Shown here: piece after piece, positions 17,816 through 24,835 of the stretch
Position numbering within the stretch: the first letter of the stretch is position 1
Layout: each line of letters starts with the position of its first letter
NCBI RefSeq assembly: GCF_000717655.1
Contig: NZ_JNZY01000002.1
Location: 310,001 to 374,000, forward strand
DNA: 64,000 bases
Direction: 5' to 3'
Source of the DNA: Streptomyces katrae
GTDB lineage: Bacteria; Actinomycetota; Actinomycetes; Streptomycetales; Streptomycetaceae
Notes under the pieces: generated by a model
What the model saw: the letters and a program-made list of their open reading frames with translations, nothing else
Databases searched by the model: none
What the model was told of the DNA's origin: nothing
Made by a program: the position numbers and the translations under genes

Positions 17816-18430
17816 CTACACCACCGCGCCGCGGCCCGGGTCGTCGTCCTCGTCGTCGCCCTGCGACATCCGGGCCACCAGCGTGGCGAAGCCGCCGAGG
17901 AAGCCGCCGATGCCCAGCGTCGTGAGCCACCAGGTCATGTCCCACTGCAGCAGCACGGCCACCAGCAGCAGCACCGGCCCGCCCACCACCGCCAGCCACG
18001 CGAACTTCGCCGTCGTGTCCGCGGGCGGGAGCTCCGGTTCCGGGGGGACGAAGTGGCCCTCGTCCTTCTCGTCCGGTTCCGCCGGCGTGTGGTCCCGGGG
18101 CCCGGTCCCGGGGCCGGTGCCGCTCACGCCCACACCCACGCCCGGGGCGAACACCACCGAGCTGCCCAGCGCCGGAGCCGGGGGCTCCTTGTCCGCCGGA
18201 GGCTGCTTGTCCGCGGGGGGCTGCTTGTCCGCCGGGGGCTGGTTGTCCGCCGGAGGCTCCGGAGCCGGCTCCACGTCCTCCTCCGGCAGCATCAGGTTCT
18301 CGATGGGCCGGAACGGCCTCGACCCCGGCGGGTCCGGCGGCTCCTGCCCGTACCCGGCGACGATCGCCGCCCAGGCCGCCTCTTCGTCCAGCGGGGGGAC
18401 ACCCCCCGGGGACTCCTCGTGCTCAGCCAC
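17816..18430 (-). CDS. Membrane protein with proline-rich hexapeptide repeats
   Basis: This 204-residue protein has an acidic N-terminal half with five consecutive PPADxx units (PPADNQ, PPADKQ twice, PPADKE, then PPA) encoded near 18175-18258. A C-terminal region with two hydrophobic helices (WLAVVGGPVLLLVAVLL and WWLTTLGIGGFLGGFATL) ends in an acidic cytoplasmic or external tail. No enzymatic motif is visible. GTG 18430 overlaps the end of the upstream hydrolase gene by 8 bp, so the two are translated together. Function unknown; the repeats may be a spacer or a binding surface. Confidence 0.75.
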   Translation of the reverse strand: MAEHEESPGGVPPLDEEAAWAAIVAGYGQEPPDPPGSRPFRPIENLMLPEEDVEPAPEPPADNQPPADKQPPADKQPPADKEPPAPALGSSVVFAPGVGVGVSGTGPGTGPRDHTPAEPDEKDEGHFVPPEPELPPADTTAKFAWLAVVGGPVLLLVAVLLQWDMTWWLTTLGIGGFLGGFATLVARMSQGDDEDDDPGRGAVV

Positions 18431-19202
18431 CGCTGGCCGCCCCCTCCCTGCCGACGCTCTCCGCGAGCCGTCCGACGAACGCAAAACTGTCCGCGAAGAT
18501 CTGCTCCGCGTCGTAGTCCAACGTCGCGACGTGGTAGCTCTGTTCCAGCAGGGTCTCGGTGACGTCCGTCGACGAGATCCGCGCGAGGATCCGCGCCGAG
18601 TCGACCGGCGGTACGACATGGTCCTGCGGGCTGTGCAGCAGCAGCACCGGCTGCGTCACCTGCGGCAGCTCGGTGTCCAGCATCTGCAGGAACTTCCGCA
18701 GCGAGTGCGCGGCCCGGGTCGGGACCCGGTCGTACCCGACCTCTTCCGAGCCCGGCTTCGCGATGTCGCTCGCGATGCCCGGGGTCGAGCGGATGAAGTG
18801 CTTGGCCACCGGGAGGGCGACGGCCAGCGGGTCGTGCACCTTGTTGGCCGGGTTGACGAGCACGAGTCCGCTGATCGCGTCCCCGTGCTTCGCCGCGAGC
18901 CGCAGGCTCAGCGCCCCGCCCATGGACAGGCCGAAGACGAACACCTGCGTGCACCGGTCCAGCAGCTCCCGCAGGGCGCGGTCGACCTCCGCGTACCAGT
19001 CCTGCCAGCCCGTGAGCTGCATGTCCTGCCACCGCGTCCCGTGCCCGGGCAGCAGCGGCAGCGACACCGTCAGGCCCTGCCCGGCGAGATACTCGGCCCA
19101 CGGGCGCAGCGACTGCGGGGAACCGGTGAAGCCGTGGCAGAGGAGGACACCGACCTCTCCGCCCTCGTGGCGGAACGGCTCGGCTCCAGGGAGGACGGGC
19201 AC
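18423..19202 (-). CDS. Alpha/beta hydrolase (carboxylesterase/monoacylglycerol-lipase-like)
   Basis: This 259-residue hydrolase has LLCHGFTGSP (oxyanion loop), the nucleophile elbow FGLSMGG, an acid residue in HSPQDHVVP and the catalytic His in SYHVATLD. The triad arrangement and size resemble Geobacillus Est30-type carboxylesterases, which cleave short- to medium-chain esters or monoacylglycerols. GTG 19202 follows GAAGGAG with good spacing. It lies divergent to a PlsC acyltransferase gene and upstream of a membrane-protein gene, so a role in lipid turnover is plausible but inferred. Confidence 0.88.
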   Translation of the reverse strand: MPVLPGAEPFRHEGGEVGVLLCHGFTGSPQSLRPWAEYLAGQGLTVSLPLLPGHGTRWQDMQLTGWQDWYAEVDRALRELLDRCTQVFVFGLSMGGALSLRLAAKHGDAISGLVLVNPANKVHDPLAVALPVAKHFIRSTPGIASDIAKPGSEEVGYDRVPTRAAHSLRKFLQMLDTELPQVTQPVLLLHSPQDHVVPPVDSARILARISSTDVTETLLEQSYHVATLDYDAEQIFADSFAFVGRLAESVGREGAASGG

Positions 19203-19311
19203 CAGGGTCTCCTTCGACGGGTGGGGGGTGCGTAGCGCTGTGTGACTTCACCGTACGCGACGGGGGTGACACCGACCAGGGTCGTCGACCGCTCTCGCCC
19301 GAGCCAGGGGA

Positions 19312-19317
19312 TATGGT
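19312..19317 (+). promoter_or_regulatory. -10 element upstream of the PlsC-like gene
   Basis: TATGGT, about 30 nt before the TTG start at 19348. A short hairpin, GTCTG-N5-CAGAC, overlaps it (about 19316-19330). Position fits transcription of the acyltransferase gene. Confidence 0.4.
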
Positions 19318-19347
19318 CTGTTCGACAGACACAGGAAGGCTTTCGAG

Positions 19348-20094
19348 TTGATCTACGGCGCAATGAAGTTCTCCATCGGGGGTTCCCTGAAGCTCGCCTT
19401 CAGGCCGTGGGTGGAGGGCCTCGAGAACATTCCCGCCGAGGGGCCGGCGATCCTCGCGAGCAACCACCTGTCGTTCTCCGACTCCTTCTTCCTGCCGGCC
19501 GTACTGGACCGGAAGGTCACCTTCATCGCGAAGGCGGAGTACTTCACCTCCCCGGGCGTCAAGGGCAAGCTGACGGCCGCCTTCTTCAAGGGCGTCGGCC
19601 AGCTCCCGGTGGACCGCTCCGGTGCGCGCGGTGCGGGCGAGGCCGCGATCAAGAGCGGCATCGATGTCATCGAGCGCGGGGAGCTGTTCGGTATCTACCC
19701 CGAGGGCACGCGTTCACCCGACGGCCGCCTCTACCGCGGCAAGCCCGGCGGTCTGGCCCGGGTGGCCCTCGCCACCGGCGCCCCGGTGATCCCCGTGGCG
19801 ATGATCGACACGGAGAAGATCCAGCCGCCCGGCAAGGTCGTCCCGAAGCTGATGCGCCCGGGCATCCGGATCGGCAAGCCGCTGGACTTCAGCCGCTACC
19901 AGGGCATGGACGGCGACCGCTTCATCCTGCGCTCGGTGACCGACGAGGTCATGTACGAGATCATGAAGCTGTCCGGCCAGGAGTACGTCGACATCTACGC
20001 GACGGCCGCCAAGCGCCAGATCGCCGACGCGGAGAAGGCCGAGAAGGCCGCCAAGGCCGCCGCCGAGAAGAACGCCGGCAAGAGCGCGGAGTAG
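19348..20094 (+). CDS. 1-acyl-sn-glycerol-3-phosphate acyltransferase (PlsC family)
   Basis: This 248-residue enzyme would add an acyl chain to lysophosphatidic acid at the membrane. The acyltransferase blocks are present: NHLSFSD (the NHx4D catalytic pair), GQLPVDRSG and YPEGTRSPDG. The C-terminus is a charged Ala/Lys/Glu helix (AEKAEKAAKAAAEKNA). TTG 19348 is preceded by AGGAAGG (19333-19339), the best-placed Shine-Dalgarno. It is divergent from the lipase-like hydrolase. Streptomycetes have several PlsC paralogues, so acceptor and acyl donor remain uncertain. Confidence 0.9.
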   Translation: MIYGAMKFSIGGSLKLAFRPWVEGLENIPAEGPAILASNHLSFSDSFFLPAVLDRKVTFIAKAEYFTSPGVKGKLTAAFFKGVGQLPVDRSGARGAGEAAIKSGIDVIERGELFGIYPEGTRSPDGRLYRGKPGGLARVALATGAPVIPVAMIDTEKIQPPGKVVPKLMRPGIRIGKPLDFSRYQGMDGDRFILRSVTDEVMYEIMKLSGQEYVDIYATAAKRQIADAEKAEKAAKAAAEKNAGKSAE

Positions 20095-20101
20095 CGGAGC
20101 A

Positions 20102-20136
20102 GGACGGGCAGGGCGGGCGGGACGGGCAGGGCGGGC
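20102..20136. repeat. Two copies of a 17-bp direct repeat
   Basis: GGACGGGCAGGGCGGGC occurs at 20102-20118 and 20120-20136 (period 18), followed by the hairpin CGGGCGGTACTGCCCG (about 20141-20156). It fills the gap before macS; the hairpin may terminate plsC transcription. Confidence 0.6.
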
Positions 20137-20171
20137 AGAACGGGCGGTACTGCCCGCACGGGGTGGGGGAG

Positions 20172-21383
20172 ATGGCGAAACGCGAACGCGTCGTGCGCAT
20201 GTCGGTCGAGCAGCCGCTGTGGCGGGCCCTGACCGCCTACCGGCTGATCACCATGGTCTACGCGGCCCTGCTGTTCGCCTCGGCGTACAAGGACTTCGAC
20301 CGCCCCTGGGCCGCGGCCGGCTACCTCGCCGTGCTCGCCGTCTGGACCGTGGCCACCCACCGCAAGGTGGCGAACGCCGTCAGCTGCACCAAGCGGTTCC
20401 TCGGGGCCGACCTCACCGTCGCCCTCGTCGGGATCCTGCTCACCCCGGTCGCGGACACCTACGAGCGGATCGCCGGCGGCGGCCCCACCCTCCCCAGCAT
20501 CTGGACGGCGGGCTCGGTCCTCGCCTTCGCGATCAAGGGCGGCTGGCGCTGGGCGGGATTCGCCTCGACCTTCGTGGCCGTGGCCAACATCCTGGTCCAC
20601 GGAGGCAACCCCACCCGCGACACCCTGCACAACGTGCTGCTGGTCTGGGTCGCCTCCATCGCCATCGGCTACGTCGTCGAGGTCGCCCGGGCCAGTGAGG
20701 CCACCCTCGCCCGCGCCCTGGAGATCGAGGCCGCCACCCGCGAACGCGAGCGCCTCGCCCGCGACATCCACGACGGGGTCCTCCAGGTCCTCGCCATGGT
20801 CCAGCGGCGCGGCACCGAGCTGGGCGGCGAGGCCGCCGAGCTCGGCCGGATGGCCGGGGAGCAGGAGGTGGCGCTGCGCACCCTGGTGACCAGCGGGCTG
20901 GTGCCCACCTCCCGGATCTGCCGCGACGAGTCGCTCGGCGCGCTGGTGGACACGTACGAGGTGGAGGAGCCCGGTGCCGACGAGGGCGAGCTGGACCTGC
21001 GGACCCTCCTCGCCCCGCACGCCGGATCCCGGATCAGCTTCGCCGAGCCCGGCACGCCGGTGCTGCTGCCGGTGCCCGCGGCGAAGGAGCTGGCCGCCGC
21101 GGTCGGCGCCGCCCTCGACAACGTGCGCAAGCACGCCGGGGACGGGGCCCGGGCCTGGATCCTGGTCGAGGACTGGGGCGACGAGGTGATCGTGACCGTC
21201 CGCGACGACGGTCCGGGCATCCCGGCGGGCCGGCTCGACCAGGCCCAGGGCGAGGGCCGGATGGGCGTGGCCCTGTCCATCCGCGGCCGGCTGCGGGACC
21301 TCGGCGGCAGCGCCGAGCTGGTGTCCGTCCCCGGGCAGGGCACCGAAGTGGAACTGAAAGTACCGAGGGGGAGAACCCAGTGA
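20172..21383 (+). CDS. macS: MacS-type sensor histidine kinase
   Basis: This 403-residue membrane kinase has four or five hydrophobic segments in the first 170 residues, a HisKA_3 dimerisation helix with phospho-acceptor His200 (ARDIHDGVLQ), and a HATPase domain with DNVRKHAG and DDGPGIP. Together with the overlapping response regulator it matches the S. coelicolor MacRS system (SCO2121/SCO2120 by memory), reported to control membrane-protein genes affecting morphogenesis and actinorhodin. The signal it senses is unknown. It overlaps macR by 4 bp (GTGA), so the pair is cotranslated. Confidence 0.88.
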   Translation: MAKRERVVRMSVEQPLWRALTAYRLITMVYAALLFASAYKDFDRPWAAAGYLAVLAVWTVATHRKVANAVSCTKRFLGADLTVALVGILLTPVADTYERIAGGGPTLPSIWTAGSVLAFAIKGGWRWAGFASTFVAVANILVHGGNPTRDTLHNVLLVWVASIAIGYVVEVARASEATLARALEIEAATRERERLARDIHDGVLQVLAMVQRRGTELGGEAAELGRMAGEQEVALRTLVTSGLVPTSRICRDESLGALVDTYEVEEPGADEGELDLRTLLAPHAGSRISFAEPGTPVLLPVPAAKELAAAVGAALDNVRKHAGDGARAWILVEDWGDEVIVTVRDDGPGIPAGRLDQAQGEGRMGVALSIRGRLRDLGGSAELVSVPGQGTEVELKVPRGRTQ

Positions 21384-22066
21384 GCCAGACCGCCGAGCCG
21401 CAGCCGCACGAGATCAAGGTGATGGTCGTCGACGACCACCCGATGTGGCGGGACGCGGTCGCCCGCGACCTGGCCGCCGCAGGCTTCGACGTGGTCGCCA
21501 CGGCCGGCGACGGCCCCGAGGCGGTCCGCCGGGCCGTGCCCGCCGCCCCCCACGTCCTGGTCCTCGACCTCAACCTGCCGGGCATGCCCGGGGTACAGGT
21601 CTGCAAGGAGCTCGTCGGCGCCAACCCCGCGCTGCGCGTCCTGGTCCTGTCCGCCAGCGGTGAGCACGCCGACGTCCTGGAGGCCGTGAAGTCCGGGGCC
21701 ACCGGCTACCTGCTCAAGTCCGCGGGCGCCCAGGAGCTGATCGACGCGGTCCGCCGCACCGCAGCCGGCGACCCGGTGTTCACCCCGGGCCTGGCCGGGC
21801 TGGTGCTCGGCGAGTACCGGCGCCTGGCCACCGACCCGGCGCCCGCCGCCCCCGACGAGCCGAAGGTCCCCCAACTGACCGACCGGGAGACCGAGGTGCT
21901 GCGGCTGGTGGCCAAGGGGCTCTCGTACAAGCAGATCGCGGAGCGCCTCGTCATCTCCCACCGCACGGTGCAGAACCACGTGCAGAACACCCTGGGCAAG
22001 CTCCAGCTGCACAACCGGGTGGAGCTCGTCCGGTACGCGATAGAGCGCGGTCTCGACGACGCGTGA
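21380..22066 (+). CDS. macR: MacR-type LuxR/NarL-family response regulator
   Basis: This 228-residue regulator has a receiver domain (acidic pocket VVDDH, phospho-acceptor Asp63 in VLDLNLPG, conserved Lys in LLKSAG). A C-terminal LuxR helix-turn-helix contains LTDRETEVLRLVAKG and SHRTVQNHVQN. It is the partner of the adjacent kinase. MacR of S. coelicolor is reported to bind TGAGTAC-N2-GTACTCA; a close match lies in this window at 48564-48579. Its own upstream region lies inside macS, so it depends on the macS promoter. Confidence 0.92.
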   Translation: MSQTAEPQPHEIKVMVVDDHPMWRDAVARDLAAAGFDVVATAGDGPEAVRRAVPAAPHVLVLDLNLPGMPGVQVCKELVGANPALRVLVLSASGEHADVLEAVKSGATGYLLKSAGAQELIDAVRRTAAGDPVFTPGLAGLVLGEYRRLATDPAPAAPDEPKVPQLTDRETEVLRLVAKGLSYKQIAERLVISHRTVQNHVQNTLGKLQLHNRVELVRYAIERGLDDA

Positions 22067-22169
22067 CGGGGACGCGCACGGTGTCGTACGTCGTACTTAC
22101 GTCCTCGTACGAGTGAACGGGGGGAAGCAACACCCCGTAATTCCACCGGAATTGACCCTTCCCAGGCCC

Positions 22170-22197
22170 TTGCTGTGACCTGAGTCACCACTAGCGT
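22170..22197 (+). promoter_or_regulatory. pfkA promoter with an embedded Crp-type site
   Basis: TTGCTG (22170-22175), 16 nt, TAGCGT (22192-22197) form a plausible promoter about 56 nt before pfkA. Between the hexamers lies GTG-ACCTGA-GTCAC (22175-22188), which fits the GTG-N6-GNCAC motif described for Streptomyces Crp and also contains TGTGA-N6-TCAC. Binding there would be expected to block or retune transcription. The match is direct; regulation is inferred. Confidence 0.55.
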
Positions 22198-22252
22198 GAC
22201 CGTCATGCGGGCCCAGCGGGCTCAGTGGGCCCTGTGGCGAAGGGAGATTCCA

Positions 22253-23281
22253 ATGAAGGTCGGAGTGCTGACGGGCGGCGGCGACTGCCCCGGGCTCAAC
22301 GCGGTCATCCGTGCCGTCGTCCGCAAGGGCGTCCAGGAGTACGGGTGCGAGTTCGTCGGCTTCAAGGACGGCTGGCGAGGTGCGGTCGAGGGGGACACCG
22401 TCCCCCTCGGCATCCCCGCCGTCCGCGGCATCCTGCCGCGCGGCGGCACCATCCTCGGCTCCTCGCGCACCAACCCGTTCAAGCAGGAGAACGGGGTCCG
22501 GCGGATCAAGGAGAACCTCGCGAAGTACGAGGTCGAGGCCCTCGTCGCGATCGGCGGCGAGGACACCCTGGGCGTGGCCGCCAAGCTGTACGGGGAATAC
22601 GGCATCCCCTGCGTCGGCGTTCCGAAGACCATCGACAACGACCTGTCGGCCACGGACTACACCTTCGGCTTCGACACGGCGGTGGGCATCGCCACGGAGG
22701 CCATCGACCGGCTGCACACCACGGCCGAGTCGCACATGCGGGTGCTCGTCGTCGAGGTGATGGGGCGGCACGCCGGCTGGATCGCCCTGCACTCGGGGCT
22801 GGCGGGCGGTGCCAACGTCATCCTCGTCCCGGAGCAGCGCTTCGACGTGGACCAGGTGTGCGCGTGGGTGACCTCCCGGTTCAAGGCGAGCTACGCGCCG
22901 ATCGTGGTGGTCGCGGAGGGGGCCATGCCCAAGGACGGGGAGATGGTGCTGAAGGACGCCACCACCGACTCCTTCGGGCACGTCCGGCTGTCGGGGGTGG
23001 GGGAGTGGCTGGCCAAGGAGATCGAGGCGCGGACGGGCAAGGAGGCCCGGACCACGGTGCTCGGCCACATCCAGCGCGGGGGCACGCCGAGCGCGTTCGA
23101 CCGGTGGCTGGCGACGCGGTTCGGGCTGCACGCGATCGACGCCGTGCACGACGGCGACTTCGGCAAGATGGTCGCGCTGAAGGGGACGGACATCGTGCGG
23201 GTGCCGATCGCGGACGCGACGGCGAAGCTGAAGACCGTGGACCCGGCGCTGTACAAGGAGGTCGGGGTGTTCTTCGGCTGA
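22253..23281 (+). CDS. pfkA: 6-phosphofructokinase (PfkA family)
   Basis: This 342-residue enzyme phosphorylates fructose 6-phosphate to the 1,6-bisphosphate. It has LTGGGDCPGLN, the catalytic TIDND segment, and MGRHAGWIAL for substrate binding. The nucleotide loop reads GGEDTLG, with Asp where E. coli ATP-PFK has Gly. That residue is typical of pyrophosphate-dependent enzymes, yet closely related Streptomyces proteins are reported to use ATP, so the phosphate donor is not settled. ATG 22253 follows AAGGGAGA. The upstream 186 bp hold a promoter and a Crp-type site plus several TCGTACGA-like short palindromes. Confidence 0.93.
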   Translation: MKVGVLTGGGDCPGLNAVIRAVVRKGVQEYGCEFVGFKDGWRGAVEGDTVPLGIPAVRGILPRGGTILGSSRTNPFKQENGVRRIKENLAKYEVEALVAIGGEDTLGVAAKLYGEYGIPCVGVPKTIDNDLSATDYTFGFDTAVGIATEAIDRLHTTAESHMRVLVVEVMGRHAGWIALHSGLAGGANVILVPEQRFDVDQVCAWVTSRFKASYAPIVVVAEGAMPKDGEMVLKDATTDSFGHVRLSGVGEWLAKEIEARTGKEARTTVLGHIQRGGTPSAFDRWLATRFGLHAIDAVHDGDFGKMVALKGTDIVRVPIADATAKLKTVDPALYKEVGVFFG

Positions 23282-23374
23282 GCCGGAGCGGGCGCGAGGG
23301 CTGTGGGTCGTATCGGCCGTAAGGTGACGGAACGACCCATGGTCCGATTCTTCGCGCGCAGCACGGGAGCGAAT

Positions 23375-24373
23375 GTGGAAATCCTGGCATTCGGGGTGCA
23401 GGGGGACGAGCAGCCGCTGATCGAGAAGGCGTTCGCGGCCGCCGGGCACCACGAGCTGCGCTGCCTGAACGTGTTCCTCACCGAGGACACCGCCCCCATC
23501 GCGGCGGGGTACGAGATCGTCTCGTCGAGCGTGAACGCGGATCTGAACGGGCGCGTGCTGCGGACCCTGGCCGCGGGCGGGACGAAGATGATCGCCCAGC
23601 GGTCCACCGGGTTCAACAACATCGACCTGGACGTCGCCCGGCAGCTCGGCATGACGGTGAGCCGGGTCTCGTACTACTCCCCCTACTCGGTCGCCGAGTT
23701 CGCGTGGACCCTGGCGATGGCCGTGAACCGGCGGATCGTCCGGGCCTCGAGCCGGACGCGGGATTTCGACTTCCGGCTGAACGGGCTGATGGGCCGCGAC
23801 ATGCGGGGCCGCACCGTGGGCGTGCTCGGCACCGGGAAGATCGGCGAGGCGTTCACCAGGATCGCGCACGGCTTCGGCATGAACCTGCTGGGCTGGGACC
23901 TCGTGCAGAACCCGGCGTGCGTGGAGCTGGGCATGAGGTACGTGGACAAGGAGGAGCTGCTCACGTCCGCGGACCTGGTCAGCCTGCACGTGCCGCTTCT
24001 GGAGGCGACGCACCACATCATCGACGCGGCCGCGCTGCGGATGATGAAGGACGACGCGATCCTGGTGAACTCGAGCCGCGGCGGGCTGATCGACTCGGAG
24101 GCGCTGGTGTCGGAGCTGCGTTCCGGGCGCTTCGAGGGAGTCGGGCTGGACGTGTACGAGGCGGAGGCCGGGCTGTTCTTCCTGGACAAGTCCCTGGAGG
24201 CCGTCGAGGACGACACCCTGGCGCGCCTGATCACGTTCCCGAACGTGGTGGTCACCTCGCACCAGGCGTACTACACCCACGACGCGGTGGGCCAGATCAT
24301 CGAGGCGACGGTCCGGAACGTGGCGGACTACCTGGCGGGGCGGAGGTCGCAGAACACGCTGTCCCCCCAGTGA
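23375..24373 (+). CDS. D-2-hydroxyacid dehydrogenase, LdhA (D-lactate dehydrogenase) type
   Basis: This 332-residue NAD-dependent enzyme resembles E. coli fermentative D-lactate dehydrogenase over its whole length: RSTGFNNIDLD, the Rossmann motif GVLGTGKIG, the catalytic Arg in NSSRGG, the Glu region DVYEAEAGLFF and the catalytic His in TSHQAYYT. It would interconvert pyruvate and D-lactate. GTG 23375 is preferred because GGGAG stands 5 nt upstream and the length then matches the family; an upstream start would add 24 atypical residues. It follows pfkA by 93 bp. No convincing Rex operator was seen upstream. Confidence 0.87.
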   Translation: MEILAFGVQGDEQPLIEKAFAAAGHHELRCLNVFLTEDTAPIAAGYEIVSSSVNADLNGRVLRTLAAGGTKMIAQRSTGFNNIDLDVARQLGMTVSRVSYYSPYSVAEFAWTLAMAVNRRIVRASSRTRDFDFRLNGLMGRDMRGRTVGVLGTGKIGEAFTRIAHGFGMNLLGWDLVQNPACVELGMRYVDKEELLTSADLVSLHVPLLEATHHIIDAAALRMMKDDAILVNSSRGGLIDSEALVSELRSGRFEGVGLDVYEAEAGLFFLDKSLEAVEDDTLARLITFPNVVVTSHQAYYTHDAVGQIIEATVRNVADYLAGRRSQNTLSPQ

Positions 24374-24431
24374 CGCGAGTTCGTCCGGAGTTCAGGCCGG
24401 GGCCATATGCGGGCGGCGCGGGTGCACGGCT

Positions 24432-24437
24432 TAGATT
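24432..24437 (+). promoter_or_regulatory. -10 element of a probable leaderless promoter
   Basis: TAGATT, 7 nt before GTG 24445; no Shine-Dalgarno sequence is present. Confidence 0.5.
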
Positions 24438-24444
24438 CGGCCGC

Positions 24445-24729
24445 GTGGACATACCTTCCGTGGGCCGCTGGATCCTCATGGCCTTTGCCGCGGTACAGCT
24501 CGTGTACGCCGCCCGGGCCCTGCGGCCCGCGCTACGTTCCCGGCCGGGGGAGAGGGTGGACGCGTGGCTGGCGTTCGCGGATCCGGCGGTGGGCGCACCG
24601 GTGTCCTTGGCGCTGGCCTTCGGGAACCTCACGATACTCCTCGCCGGCACGGCGGTACTGGGCCCGATCCTGACCTGGCAGCTGGTCCGGACGATCCTGT
24701 CCCGCCGCACGAAGCCGACCCCGGCCTGA
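24445..24729 (+). CDS. Small two-helix membrane protein, unknown function
   Basis: This 94-residue protein has an N-terminal hydrophobic helix (GRWILMAFAAVQLVYAARAL), a short polar loop (RSRPGERVDAWLAF) and a longer hydrophobic region ending in RTILSRRTKP, so both ends probably face the cytoplasm. No known motif. The GTG start is chosen from its 7-nt spacing to TAGATT. The gene was easy to miss because its frame is continuous with a longer spurious reading frame. It lies between the LdhA-like gene and convergent trpEG. Confidence 0.6.
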   Translation: MDIPSVGRWILMAFAAVQLVYAARALRPALRSRPGERVDAWLAFADPAVGAPVSLALAFGNLTILLAGTAVLGPILTWQLVRTILSRRTKPTPA

Positions 24730-24730
24730 C

Positions 24731-24830
24731 GGCTCCCGCTGCGCGGAGCCCCCAGGGTCCGGGGCCGGCCCCGGTGAACGGGAGGAGGGCGGGGCGGGGA
24801 AAGGCCCGCGCAGCGGACCCGGCCACGCCG
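24731..24830. repeat. Interspersed GC-rich intergenic repeat copy
   Basis: Contains AGGGCGGGGCGGGGAAAGG followed by CCCGCGCAGCGGA, nearly identical to 33497-33536. It also contains GGTCCGGGGCCGGCCCCGG palindromic bases. It fills the gap between the small membrane gene and convergent trpEG. Confidence 0.6.
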
Positions 24831-24835
24831 ACCGG

